Part shown: in pieces, positions 6,886 to 13,221 of the stretch
Layout: each line of letters opens with the position of its first letter
How positions within the stretch are numbered: position 1 is the first letter of the stretch
The notes under the pieces: model-generated
Seen by the model: only the letters and a program-made list of their open reading frames with translations
Databases searched by the model: none
What the model was told of the DNA's origin: nothing
Assembly (NCBI GenBank): GCA_036278635.1
Contig: DASUKQ010000090.1
Coordinates: forward strand, 1 to 18,612
DNA length: 18,612 nt
Direction: 5' to 3'
Source: 66-474 sp036278635
Lineage (GTDB): Bacteria > Pseudomonadota > Gammaproteobacteria > Xanthomonadales > Rhodanobacteraceae
Program-made: the position numbers and the translations under genes

Positions 6886-6933
6886 CAATGCTGCCCCCTC
6901 ATCGACCCCTGCGTCGATGATCGCTTTGCATTG
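6886..6933 (-). promoter_or_regulatory. Nested hairpin in the sdhC leader
   Basis: TCATCGAC (6899-6906) and GTCGATGA (6913-6920) form a perfect 8-bp stem with a 6-nt loop. It is enclosed by CAATG (6886-6890) and CATTG (6929-6933). It lies in the 122-nt gap between the DUF1674 gene and sdhC, about 30 nt upstream of the sdhC ATG. No T-run follows, so it is not a standard terminator. It could tune expression of sdhC relative to the upstream gene. Confidence 0.4.
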
Positions 6934-6979
6934 TCGCATGAACGTGCCGAAGCCGCGACCATTGCCCGTGGCGGATCCC

Positions 6980-7138
6980 CTAAAAATCGATGCAGCGACC
7001 GTTCTTCTCCCAGTCGCCGTAACGCGTGGGATCGAGCCCGTCGCCTTCCGGCGTCGACCGCTCGCGCGGCGCGGGCTCGGGTTCGGCCTGCGCGGGAACG
7101 GGTTTCGGAATCGGGATGTCGGAAGTCGTTTCGGTCAT
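6980..7138 (-). CDS. SDHAF4/DUF1674-type succinate dehydrogenase assembly factor
   Basis: The small protein (52 residues from this ATG) has a proline-rich, probably disordered N-terminus and ends in GLDPTRYGDWEKNGRCIDF, the conserved C-terminal block of the DUF1674 family. Eukaryotic members (SDHAF4) bind flavinylated SdhA before it joins SdhB. The gene is first on the strand that continues into sdhCDAB, which supports the same role. A GTG at 7180 would add 14 residues. Neither start has a convincing Shine-Dalgarno sequence, so the N-terminus is uncertain. Confidence 0.85.
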   Translation of the reverse strand: MTETTSDIPIPKPVPAQAEPEPAPRERSTPEGDGLDPTRYGDWEKNGRCIDF

Positions 7139-7238
7139 CGCGCGCAGTCGCCTCGATTGGTGATGGGTGAATTGTCGCACCTTGCCGTCATGCGTGCAGC
7201 CAAGCCTCTGCTAACGTGATGCCAATGGTTGGAACCGG

Positions 7239-8045
7239 ATGTCGATGATTTTTCCTGCAATCTCCAGGGTTGACTGCATCGTGATGGAAGGCGCTGACGC
7301 GCGCCGCTTTGCACAAGCGCAATTTGCGGCCGACGTGGATGCACTGGCGCCGGGACACTGGCAATGGAATGCGTGGCTCGATGCCAGGGGTCGCGTGCAG
7401 GCCCTGATGCACCTGGCCGATGTCGCGGACGGTCGCTTGCTGGCCGTGTTGCGCGGCGGGGATGCGAAGGCGATCCGCGGGACGCTGGCGCGGTACCTGC
7501 TGCGCACGCGTGCAAACCTCGACGTCAGGACCTTCACGGGCCGGCGCGGTGGCCCGGTGCCGATGTCGACCGTCCGCTTGGATGCCGATCAGGTCGTGCT
7601 GGGATACGGAAAGCGCAGCCTGCGGCTGGATACGGCTTCGGCAGCGCCCGAGCCCGCGGCCCGGTCGGCCTGGCAGCTGGCCGACATCCGCGCAGGTTGG
7701 CCGAGCCTCCCGGATGGCGCCCCCGGGTTCCTGCCACCGGCCCTCGGGCTGGAACATCTGGGTGCCGTGGCGTTCGACAAGGGCTGCTATCCGGGGCAGG
7801 AAATCGCCGCGCGGTTGCACTATCTCGGTGGCCACAAACAGCGGTTGTGTCACCTGCAAGGACCAGCGCCCCTGTCGGCGGGCGAGGTCCGCAATGCTGA
7901 CGGGACGCCAAACGCGTGGATTCTCGCGGTCGTGCCCGTTCAGGAAGACGCCGTCGAAGCCCTGGCCGTCATTCCCGGCAATGCGGCAAACGAAATCAAT
8001 ATCTTGGGAACGCAGTTTATAATCCGCACGAAGTTTGATCCGTAA
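7239..8045 (+). CDS. ygfZ: YgfZ, folate-binding GcvT-like protein
   Basis: The 268-residue protein belongs to the GcvT-like tetrahydrofolate-binding family linked to Fe-S cluster maintenance and tRNA methylthiolation. The diagnostic motif KGCYPGQE is at 181-188, with the key cysteine C183, preceded by the usual PxxLGLEHLGAVAFD. It is divergent from the SDH transcript, which contains three Fe-S clusters. In E. coli ygfZ is likewise next to sdhE/ygfX. A second ATG two codons downstream is an alternative start. GGAACCGG precedes the first. Confidence 0.92.
   Translation: MSMIFPAISRVDCIVMEGADARRFAQAQFAADVDALAPGHWQWNAWLDARGRVQALMHLADVADGRLLAVLRGGDAKAIRGTLARYLLRTRANLDVRTFTGRRGGPVPMSTVRLDADQVVLGYGKRSLRLDTASAAPEPAARSAWQLADIRAGWPSLPDGAPGFLPPALGLEHLGAVAFDKGCYPGQEIAARLHYLGGHKQRLCHLQGPAPLSAGEVRNADGTPNAWILAVVPVQEDAVEALAVIPGNAANEINILGTQFIIRTKFDP
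8018..8023 (+). promoter_or_regulatory. Candidate -10 element (TATAAT) at the end of ygfZ
   Basis: A perfect TATAAT lies in the last codons of ygfZ in GC-rich DNA, where such a match is uncommon. No good -35 box is visible at 16-18 nt upstream. If used, transcription would begin near 8030 and run through the structured gene-free region toward the SleB-type gene. Confidence 0.3.
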
Positions 8046-8388
8046 CCTTATCTAAACGGCCAGCTTTCCAGGCAGCACTTTTTGCCAGGCGGCACTTGTG
8101 CCCGCCACGAACCGCCCTTACCCTGCGCGCAGCTTGGCAAGCCGGACCGTTCCTGTCCGGTTTCGCGCAGGGTCCGGGAGTCCCACATCCTGCGCGACGG
8201 CGCTTCGCCGATTGCCAGAAGATTGTCGGCACTTTGCGGTACCAGCCAGCCCCGGCCCTTTGCCGGCGATCGCTTCCGGGTTCCCGCCGACTTCCATCCA
8301 CCGCGGCGCAGGCCCTGGGCCCGTCGTGTTCCAAAGCCAGGTGCCGGCCTGATCCGGCATGTGGTGCCTTGCATAGGAGAACGACCCG
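8046..8388 (+). other. Gene-free, structure-rich stretch between ygfZ and the SleB-type gene
   Basis: No frame here looks like a protein; open frames are short-lived or are shadows. The stretch holds an imperfect hairpin GGCGGCAC/GTGCCCGCC near 8084-8104, the nested hairpin at 8121-8172 and a short GGCG-ctt-CGCC hairpin near 8200. It ends in TAGGAGAAC, the ribosome-binding site of the next gene. I could not match it to RNase P RNA, tmRNA, 6S RNA or a riboswitch by eye. It may be a long 5' leader or hold a small RNA. Confidence 0.45.
8121..8172 (+). promoter_or_regulatory. Nested hairpin downstream of ygfZ
   Basis: The outer stem is CCCTGCGCG (8121-8129) with CGCGCAGGG (8164-8172), a perfect 9-bp pairing. 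The inner stem is CCGGAC (8142-8147) with GTCCGG (8155-8160). A short TTT follows the inner stem but there is no proper T-run, so a rho-independent terminator is not clear. It may be a structured leader element or the core of a small RNA. Confidence 0.45.
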
Positions 8389-8820
8389 ATGACCTTGGGC
8401 CTGTTGCTCGGCATGATCGCGCTGCTGCCGCAGCCGGTCGCCGACCAAACCTGTCTGGCCGCCACCGTGTACATGGAGGCGCGCAGCCAGCCGACCCGCG
8501 GCCAGTTGGCCGTGGCCGAGGTGGCGCTCGACCGTCTCGACATGGGGCGCTATGGTGGCACGATCTGCGATGTGGTCACTGCCCCGCACCAGTTCGCGTT
8601 GACGACCACGTCGAAGAGTTTCCGCATCAGCAACCAGAAAGCCTGGAACAAGGCGTGGGAAATCGCCGGCCAGGCGATCGCGATCTGGAATGAACCGAGC
8701 GCCGACCGCAAACTCGTCGTGCCCGGCGCCAACCACTTCATCCGGCTCGGCTCGACGGCCACCTGGGCCAGGAACCCGATCGCCACGATCGGCGACCACG
8801 AGTTCTACGCGGTCGATTGA
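8389..8820 (+). CDS. SleB-type (Hydrolase_2) cell-wall hydrolase
   Basis: The 143-residue protein matches the cell-wall hydrolase SleB domain, which cleaves peptidoglycan glycan strands. CLAATVYMEARSQPTRGQLAVAEV holds the family's YxEA motif with the likely catalytic glutamate E30. YGGTICDVV follows at 55-63 and the conserved PGANHF is at 112-117. Residues 1-18 are hydrophobic and look like a secretion signal, which suggests a periplasmic enzyme. AGGAG stands about 9 nt before the ATG and a strong terminator follows the stop. It is a single-domain form without a peptidoglycan-binding module. Confidence 0.85.
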   Translation: MTLGLLLGMIALLPQPVADQTCLAATVYMEARSQPTRGQLAVAEVALDRLDMGRYGGTICDVVTAPHQFALTTTSKSFRISNQKAWNKAWEIAGQAIAIWNEPSADRKLVVPGANHFIRLGSTATWARNPIATIGDHEFYAVD

Positions 8821-8845
8821 CCGCGAACCGCGACAAGCCGGGATG

Positions 8846-8873
8846 AAAAAGCCCTCCAGAAGAGGGCTTTTTC
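8846..8873 (+). terminator. Rho-independent terminator of the SleB-type gene
   Basis: AAAAAGCCCTC and GAGGGCTTTTT form an 11-bp stem with a CAGAA loop, ending in a T-run. It lies 25 nt after the stop codon. The A-run on the left arm would also allow weaker termination of leftward transcription. Confidence 0.9.
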
Positions 8874-8906
8874 TTGCACTGCTCCGACGAAACGCCTGTG
8901 CGAAGC

Positions 8907-9063
8907 GGCTTCCGTGAAAAGTCAGGTCATGGAGCTCTTCGCCATGGATGGCGGCTTTGAGCTCTTCGCCATGGAGCGCGGCTCTGCGGCCGTAGCGGTG
9001 CCCACGACTCCGGGCCATCCACACGTCAAGGCGCCTGGCGATGCCGCGACCAGGGACGATCGC
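8907..9063. repeat. Dispersed repeat element, copy 1 (two 27-bp units)
   Basis: This copy shares a common plan with the copies at 13222-13538. It starts with GGCTTCCGTGAAAAGTCAGG. Two 27-bp units starting GAGCTCTTCGCCATGGATGG (8932-8958) and a diverged one (8959-8985) follow, then a divergent middle, and it ends CAGGGACGATCGC at 9063. The end lies 2 nt from the stop codon of the minus-strand lipoprotein gene. The terminal hairpin is imperfect here (GCGACCAGGGACGATCGC). No protein-coding function is supported. Confidence 0.8.
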
Positions 9064-9065
9064 AC

Positions 9066-9578
9066 TCAGTAACGATAGACCTGGTTGTTCCGGACCATCA
9101 CGTAGTCGCCGACGCGAACCTGCGGCGCGCTGCGCTGGGTAACGGTGGCGTATTGGCCGTTGTTGAGCTGCACCACGACCTGCCAGCCATCGCCTCCATT
9201 GCCGGAGCGCTCGCCGATCGCATGGCCGGCAAAGCCCCCGCCCACTGCACCGGCAACCGTGGCCGCGGTCTTCCCCTTGCCTCCGCCGACCTGGTTGCCA
9301 ATCAGCCCGCCGACCACCGCGCCGATGACGGTACCGATCGCGGCGCCATTGCTGTTGCCGTTCTGGAGCTGGACCTGGCGGACTTCACGGACGTAGCCGC
9401 AGCCCTGGTAGCACTGCTGCCCGCCTGAGTAGCCGCCTTGCTGGCCACCGTAGTACCCGGGACGCGTGTTGTAGGCCGGCGCGCATGCGACGAGCAGCAG
9501 CACAGCGGCTGCAATACCGATCACGGAAACCACGCTGCGCGTGGCAACCCGGTTCTTGGCAAACAATCGATTCGACAT
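9066..9578 (-). CDS. Glycine-zipper (2TM) lipoprotein, SlyB-like, first paralogue
   Basis: The 170-residue protein has a lipoprotein signal ending VAC at C32, then a G/Y/Q-rich linker (GYYGGQQGGYSGGQQ). A glycine-zipper domain at about 81-122 (IGTVIGAVVGGLIGNQVGGG) is followed by a short beta-rich C-terminal domain (WQVVVQLNNGQYATVTQ to VYRY). Such proteins sit in the outer membrane and are associated with envelope integrity. AAGGAG precedes the ATG. It lies 40 nt after a paralogue sharing GNQVGGGKGKT and AGxxGGxxAGH, so the two probably form an operon. Confidence 0.85.
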   Translation of the reverse strand: MSNRLFAKNRVATRSVVSVIGIAAAVLLLVACAPAYNTRPGYYGGQQGGYSGGQQCYQGCGYVREVRQVQLQNGNSNGAAIGTVIGAVVGGLIGNQVGGGKGKTAATVAGAVGGGFAGHAIGERSGNGGDGWQVVVQLNNGQYATVTQRSAPQVRVGDYVMVRNNQVYRY

Positions 9579-9618
9579 GGCTCTGCTCCTTTTTCGTGCG
9601 TGGGCTATTCCAGCTGGA

Positions 9619-10326
9619 TCACTGGTTGGAACTGCCGCCCGGATTGCTGGCGACGACCACGCCATTTCGCACCGGCAGGCCTGTACCGACGCCCGGGTTG
9701 TGGTCCATCCGGACATGACCGGCCTGGCCATTCAACGTATAGGTGACGTCATACCCGACCGTCTTGGTGGAGGTCGTCTTGTCGGTGACCGTATGGCACA
9801 CGTTCCGTGTCTCCGTTTTCGTCTGGTTGCTTTCCTGGTGGTGCTTCTGGATCTCGTGTCCGGCGTAGGCGCCGCCCGCCGCACCTGCCACCGTGGCAAG
9901 CGTCTTGCCCTTGCCGCCACCCACCTGATTGCCCGCCAGCGCGCCCACGAGACCACCGACCACGGCACCGCCGATCTGGTTCTTGTCCTTGTAGGTTTCG
10001 GGTACGGCCACCTGCTCGTCCCGGCAGACCTGCCGCGGCTTGCTGGTGGTGACCGATTGGGTGACCGGCTGAACCGCCACGACCTGCGCGAATTGCGGCT
10101 GCGCCGACGCGGCTTGCGCCTGTGCCGGCGCGCCCTCCGCCGCGGCACCGCTGGCCATCTGCTCGCCCGGCGGCAATTGCGCCGTGGCGGCCGAGGTCGC
10201 CATCGTCATGTTGGCCGGGGTCGCCTGGGCTTGTTGATTGCCGCCACCGCATCCTGCAAGCGCGATCGCCGCAGCGATCGCCAGCGATACTGGCACGACT
10301 CGGTTGAAACCTGCTTGATTCGTCAT
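9619..10326 (-). CDS. Glycine-zipper (2TM) lipoprotein, second paralogue
   Basis: The 235-residue protein has a lipoprotein signal ending LAGC at C26 and an alanine/glutamine-rich spacer to about residue 90. PRQVCRDEQV follows, then a glycine-zipper domain at 118-158 (IGGAVVGGLVGALAGNQVGG). The C-terminal beta-rich part GYDVTYTLNGQAGHVRMD ends with a G/N-rich tail. GGGAG precedes the ATG. It is first of the pair, so it probably heads the transcript from the 111-nt gap shared with the divergent tatD-like gene. The longer upstream frame is a shadow of that gene. Confidence 0.85.
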   Translation of the reverse strand: MTNQAGFNRVVPVSLAIAAAIALAGCGGGNQQAQATPANMTMATSAATAQLPPGEQMASGAAAEGAPAQAQAASAQPQFAQVVAVQPVTQSVTTSKPRQVCRDEQVAVPETYKDKNQIGGAVVGGLVGALAGNQVGGGKGKTLATVAGAAGGAYAGHEIQKHHQESNQTKTETRNVCHTVTDKTTSTKTVGYDVTYTLNGQAGHVRMDHNPGVGTGLPVRNGVVVASNPGGSSNQ

Positions 10327-10353
10327 CGTAGTCTCCCGGGCGCTACGCCCCTT

Positions 10354-10383
10354 TTGGCAATTTGATTCAAACAACCCGACAAT
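10354..10383 (+). promoter_or_regulatory. Possible promoter of the TatD-family gene
   Basis: TTGGCA (10354-10359) and GACAAT (10378-10383) are 18 nt apart and lie about 55 nt upstream of the start codon, in the divergent gap. Both are partial matches to sigma-70 boxes, so this is tentative. Confidence 0.25.
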
Positions 10384-10437
10384 GAACGGGACGCCAACAA
10401 GCCTCTTCCGGTTCATGTTCCATTCTGCCCAATTTCC

Positions 10438-11223
10438 ATGATCGAACGCCAGACCGTCTTGTTCGACACCCACGTCCATCTGGACGCACCCGAATTCGAC
10501 GCGGACCGCGGGCAAGTCTTGCACAGCGCACGCGAAGCCGGCGTGCAGGAAATGGTGATCCCGGCCACGACTGCAGCGGGCTGGCCCAAACTGCACGACC
10601 TGTGCGCCACCCGGGCGGGGCTGTATCCGTGCTACGGCTTGCATCCGTGCCATTTGTCGGAGCACATGGACGACGACCTCGGGTTGCTCGGCGATTGGTT
10701 GCAAACCCACTCTGCCGCCGCCGTGGGCGAGTGCGGGCTGGACCTTTCCGAGCCCGTGCCGGACCGCGAACGTCAATTGCGCCTTTTGCACGGCCACTTC
10801 GAAATCGCGCACCGCTTCGACTTGCCGTTGGTGCTGCATGCCCGCCGTGCCTTCGCGCCGGTGATCGAGGCGTTGCGCAAATTCGGCAAGCCGCTGCGCG
10901 GCGTCGTGCACAGCTTTTCAGGCAGCCTCGAACAGGCGCATGAACTGCGGCGGCTCGGTTTCTCGGTCGGGATCGGCGGCCCGGTGACCTACGAACGCGC
11001 GCGCCGACTGCGGCGCACTGTCGCCGCCCTGCCCCTCGAGTGCCTGTTGCTGGAGACCGATGCCCCCGACCAGCCGGGCGCCCGTCATCGCGGACAGCGC
11101 AACGAGCCGGCGTTCCTCGCCGACGTCCTCGAATGCGTCGCCTCGCTGCGGAATGAGGATCCTGGCGATCTCGCACGCGCCACGACCGCCAACGCCCGAC
11201 GCCTGTTCGTGCGGCCTGCCTGA
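10438..11223 (+). CDS. TatD-family metal-dependent hydrolase (YjjV/YcfH-like)
   Basis: The 261-residue TIM-barrel hydrolase belongs to the TatD DNase family. The metal ligands are all present: H12 and H14 in DTHVHLD, E98 in GECGLD, H134 in LPLVLHARRA, H158 in VVHSFSG and D208 in LLETDAPD. Members act as Mg-dependent 3'-5' exonucleases or deoxyribonucleases. The exact substrate cannot be told from sequence, and YjjV-type and YcfH-type members differ little at these motifs. The ATG at 10438 is the only start that keeps the N-terminal strand. The gene converges on tcdA with 8 nt between stop codons. Confidence 0.9.
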   Translation: MIERQTVLFDTHVHLDAPEFDADRGQVLHSAREAGVQEMVIPATTAAGWPKLHDLCATRAGLYPCYGLHPCHLSEHMDDDLGLLGDWLQTHSAAAVGECGLDLSEPVPDRERQLRLLHGHFEIAHRFDLPLVLHARRAFAPVIEALRKFGKPLRGVVHSFSGSLEQAHELRRLGFSVGIGGPVTYERARRLRRTVAALPLECLLLETDAPDQPGARHRGQRNEPAFLADVLECVASLRNEDPGDLARATTANARRLFVRPA

Positions 11224-11236
11224 TCCGTCGATCAGG
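11219..11236. terminator. Inverted repeat spanning the two convergent stop codons
   Basis: CCTGATC-cgtc-GATCAGG is a perfect 7-bp inverted repeat that contains the TGA of the TatD-family gene and the TGA of tcdA. There is no T-run, so intrinsic termination is doubtful. It is the only structure between the two convergent genes. Confidence 0.35.
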
Positions 11237-12023
11237 ACGACGGCTTCAGCAGCATCTCCAGCGCGCGCCCGACCGCGGCAAAACCGAACGTCGCCGTGAC
11301 GTGCGTCGCCGCACCCAAGCCACCGCCACAATCCAGCTTCAGCGGGTCCGAGCCTTCCGGCCGCGTGCCGCACACACTTCCGTCGGCCTGGGGATAACGC
11401 ACGTTCTGCAGTGAATACACGGCCGGCACCCCGAAATAGCGGTCGGGGTTGGACGGGAATCCGAATTCGTGGCGCAGCTTGCGACGCACCATGCCGAGCA
11501 GCGCATCGTGCTCGGTGCGCGAAAGATCGCGCACCCGGATCTGGGTCGGATCGGTGCGACCGCCCGCCGATCCGCACACGATCAGCGGCAACTTGCGCCG
11601 CCGGCACCACGCGGTCATTTCCACCTTGACCCGGAACGCGTCACAGGCGTCGAGCACCAGGTCGAAGCCGCCATCCAGCAGTTCGGGGAGTGTCGCCGGG
11701 GTCACGAATCGCTCGACCGGCTGCACGTCCAGCGCCGGGTTGATGCCGCTCAGCCGTTCGGCCATCACCGCGACCTTGGCCTTGCCCTGCGTTGCCGCCA
11801 GCGCGTGCAATTGCCGATTGGTGTTGGACACGCAAACTTCGTCGGCGTCGATCAGCGTCAAGCCGCCCACGCCGCTGCGGGCGAGGGCTTCCGCAGCCCA
11901 CGATCCCACCCCGCCGAGTCCGATGACGGCCACCCGCGCACGGGCAAGCCGCGCCACGCTGCCGGCGCCATACAGCCGCTCGATGCCGGCAAAACGGGGG
12001 TCGTTAAATGGTGTCAGGGACAA
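11232..12023 (-). CDS. tcdA: tRNA threonylcarbamoyladenosine dehydratase TcdA (CsdL)
   Basis: The 263-residue E1-like enzyme cyclises the t6A base of ANN-decoding tRNAs in an ATP-dependent step. The nucleotide-binding motif VIGLGGVGSW is at 33-42, IDADEVCVSNTNRQLHAL at 58-75, LDACDAFRVK at 124-133 and PLIVCGSAGGRTDPT at 146-160. The E. coli protein is 268 residues. The start is a TTG preceded at once by an in-frame TAA, with AGGTGA as ribosome-binding site 5 nt upstream. No ATG or GTG exists early enough to retain the fold. This TTG and the next five codons lie in an arm of a perfect inverted repeat. Confidence 0.9.
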   Translation of the reverse strand: MSLTPFNDPRFAGIERLYGAGSVARLARARVAVIGLGGVGSWAAEALARSGVGGLTLIDADEVCVSNTNRQLHALAATQGKAKVAVMAERLSGINPALDVQPVERFVTPATLPELLDGGFDLVLDACDAFRVKVEMTAWCRRRKLPLIVCGSAGGRTDPTQIRVRDLSRTEHDALLGMVRRKLRHEFGFPSNPDRYFGVPAVYSLQNVRYPQADGSVCGTRPEGSDPLKLDCGGGLGAATHVTATFGFAAVGRALEMLLKPSS

Positions 12024-12087
12024 TTATTCACCTGGTCGATCGCCAATTCCTGCGCGCCTGATGCGAAAATTGTCCCTGACACCATTT
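12006..12087. repeat. 82-bp element with perfect 20-bp inverted repeats at the tcdA start
   Basis: AAATGGTGTCAGGGACAATT (12006-12025) is the exact reverse complement of 12068-12087, with a 42-nt spacer. The right arm ends 2 nt from the stop codon of the DUF962 gene. The left arm contains the tcdA TTG start, and the tcdA ribosome-binding site (12028-12033) lies in the spacer. It resembles the REP/BIME elements mobilised by RAYT (Y1-type) transposases, but no transposase is in the window and the family assignment is inference. Confidence 0.9.
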
Positions 12088-12089
12088 CG

Positions 12090-12386
12090 TCAGAGCCTGA
12101 TTCGCCCGCGCAGGATGCCGGCGAACATGACCCAGTCGCCCATCAAGCTGTAGAGGGGATGGCGGAAGGTCGCGGGTCTGTTTTTTTCGAACACGAAGTG
12201 CCCGATCCACGCGCATCCGTATCCACACAACGGCGCCCCGATCAGCCACCAGGGGTTGCGGGTCGCGATCGCGACGATCACGCAAGCGATGACAAGCCAG
12301 GAGCCGAGGAAATGCATGCGTCGACAACGGCGGTCGGTGTGTTCGCCGAGGTAGAACGGATAAAACTCGCGGAAACCGGCGTGCAT
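12090..12386 (-). CDS. DUF962 / Mpo1-like membrane protein
   Basis: The 98-residue protein carries the DUF962 motifs: FYPFYLGEHTDRRCRRMHFLG with H16 and H25, and GYGCAWIGHFVFEKNRPATF with H63, followed by PLYSLMGD. Two or three hydrophobic segments are at about 28-42, 45-63 and 83-92. The yeast member Mpo1 is an iron-dependent dioxygenase of 2-hydroxy fatty acid alpha-oxidation. The conserved histidines are retained here, but the bacterial role is not established. The gene lies between the cold-shock terminator and the inverted repeat ahead of tcdA. The Shine-Dalgarno sequence is weak. Confidence 0.88.
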   Translation of the reverse strand: MHAGFREFYPFYLGEHTDRRCRRMHFLGSWLVIACVIVAIATRNPWWLIGAPLCGYGCAWIGHFVFEKNRPATFRHPLYSLMGDWVMFAGILRGRIRL

Positions 12387-12405
12387 GGTGGTACATCATC
12401 CCACC

Positions 12406-12443
12406 AAACAAAAAACCCCGCATTGCTGCGGGGTTTTTTGTTT
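12406..12443. terminator. Strong bidirectional terminator after the cold-shock gene
   Basis: A perfect 17-bp stem (AAACAAAAAACCCCGCA with its complement) closes over a TTGC loop and has T-runs on both strands. It lies about 17 nt after the stop of the minus-strand cold-shock gene and about 20 nt upstream of the DUF962 start. It would end cold-shock transcripts, so the DUF962 gene needs its own promoter or read-through. Confidence 0.93.
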
Positions 12444-12460
12444 GCATGGGCAATGTTGGC

Positions 12461-12670
12461 TCAGGCGGGCTGAACCTGGTCGGCCTGCAGGCCCTTGGGG
12501 CCTTGCACGACCTCGAAGGTGACCTTCTGGCCTTCCTGCAGGGACTTGAAGCCGGTGCCGGTGATCGCGCGGAAATGCACGAACACATCTTCACCATTTT
12601 CGCGGCTGATGAAACCGAAGCCCTTGGCATCGTTGAACCATTTGACGGTGCCGGTCTGACGCTCCGACAT
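12461..12670 (-). CDS. CspA-family cold-shock protein
   Basis: The 69-residue single cold-shock domain binds single-stranded RNA/DNA. RNP1 is KGFGFI (16-21) and RNP2 is VFVHF (29-33), with W11 and F20 among the stacking aromatics. The start MSERQTGTVKWFND is family-typical and is preceded by AAGGAG at good spacing. The open frame upstream of the ATG is untranslated leader. The gene is monocistronic, closed by the strong terminator downstream. Which csp paralogue this is cannot be told. Confidence 0.95.
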   Translation of the reverse strand: MSERQTGTVKWFNDAKGFGFISRENGEDVFVHFRAITGTGFKSLQEGQKVTFEVVQGPKGLQADQVQPA

Positions 12671-12899
12671 AACTGACTCCTTACTACTCGATTGATTGAA
12701 AACAACGTACTTGCGTACGCAACTTGAAGCACTGACTAGCGAGAGTGAAGACAGCGATGCGATCGTTGACACGGTCAGCAACCGGCCCCAAACAAACCGC
12801 CCCCCGACGATTTGGCTAACTCAGCGGCGCGATCCTACAGCAGTTTTGCCCCAAAATGCCAGTGCATGGGCAGATAATTGCCTTTTTTGCGTTCGGCCG
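12671..12899 (-). promoter_or_regulatory. Leader and promoter region of the cold-shock gene
   Basis: This 229-nt gap has no protein-like frame and is much less GC-rich near the gene than its surroundings. It contains the perfect palindrome TTGCGTACGCAA (12711-12722) and a nearby second CGTAC. Csp genes typically have long structured leaders that control cold induction, and this fits. No convincing -35/-10 pair could be picked by eye. Confidence 0.45.
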
Positions 12900-13190
12900 T
12901 CAGTCGCGCTCGATCTGGCGTCGCTGGGCCTCTTCGATCCCGACCAGGGCGGCCAGTATCCCGCTCACGACCAGGGCGATCAGGCCATAACCGACCAGGC
13001 CGATCACGGTGCCGAGGGTCATGGCGGCGAGCCCGCTGCCGGTCCCCTTGATCGCCACGGCGATTCCGTAGGCGATGCCGGCCGCGACCACCAGCATGCC
13101 GATCCAGGCGATGACCCGGACCGTGGCGAGGGCGAGCCCAAGATGGCGGCTCTGCAAGTGTCGATAAGGCAGCCAGCGTCGTGGTTCCAT
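12900..13190 (-). CDS. Small two-TM membrane protein of unknown function
   Basis: The 96-residue protein has a basic N-terminus (MEPRRWLPYRHLQSRHLG), hydrophobic helices at about 19-47 and 53-84, and a charged cytoplasmic-type tail (GIEEAQRRQIERD). The second helix has spaced glycines and serines (TLGTVIGLVGYGL). I do not recognise the family. AGGA stands about 9 nt before the ATG. The frame stays open 117 codons further upstream through the dispersed repeat, whose translation (SRHPWPRAQ repeats) is unlike the rest. The shorter start was therefore chosen. Confidence 0.6.
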   Translation of the reverse strand: MEPRRWLPYRHLQSRHLGLALATVRVIAWIGMLVVAAGIAYGIAVAIKGTGSGLAAMTLGTVIGLVGYGLIALVVSGILAALVGIEEAQRRQIERD

Positions 13191-13221
13191 CAGCGCTTTT
13201 CCTCGTGGTCGCGTTCGGAGA

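Noticed and set aside
8334..8350. AAGCCAGGTGCCGGCCT resembles a cobalamin-riboswitch B12 box
   Set aside because: The upstream conserved core of that riboswitch is absent and the downstream gene is a cell-wall hydrolase. The match is probably chance.
8096..8392. 98-codon plus-strand frame whose stop overlaps the SleB-type ATG
   Set aside because: There is no ribosome-binding site or recognisable domain, the composition is R/P/A-rich, and it covers strong hairpins. The overlap is probably accidental.
8017..9024. 335-codon minus-strand frame across the SleB-type gene and the first repeat copy
   Set aside because: It spans a plus-strand gene with family motifs, its terminator and a repeat element, and its product shows no domain.
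12028..12732. 234-codon minus-strand frame across the cold-shock and DUF962 genes
   Set aside because: Both covered genes have clear families in another frame, and a strong terminator lies in the middle.
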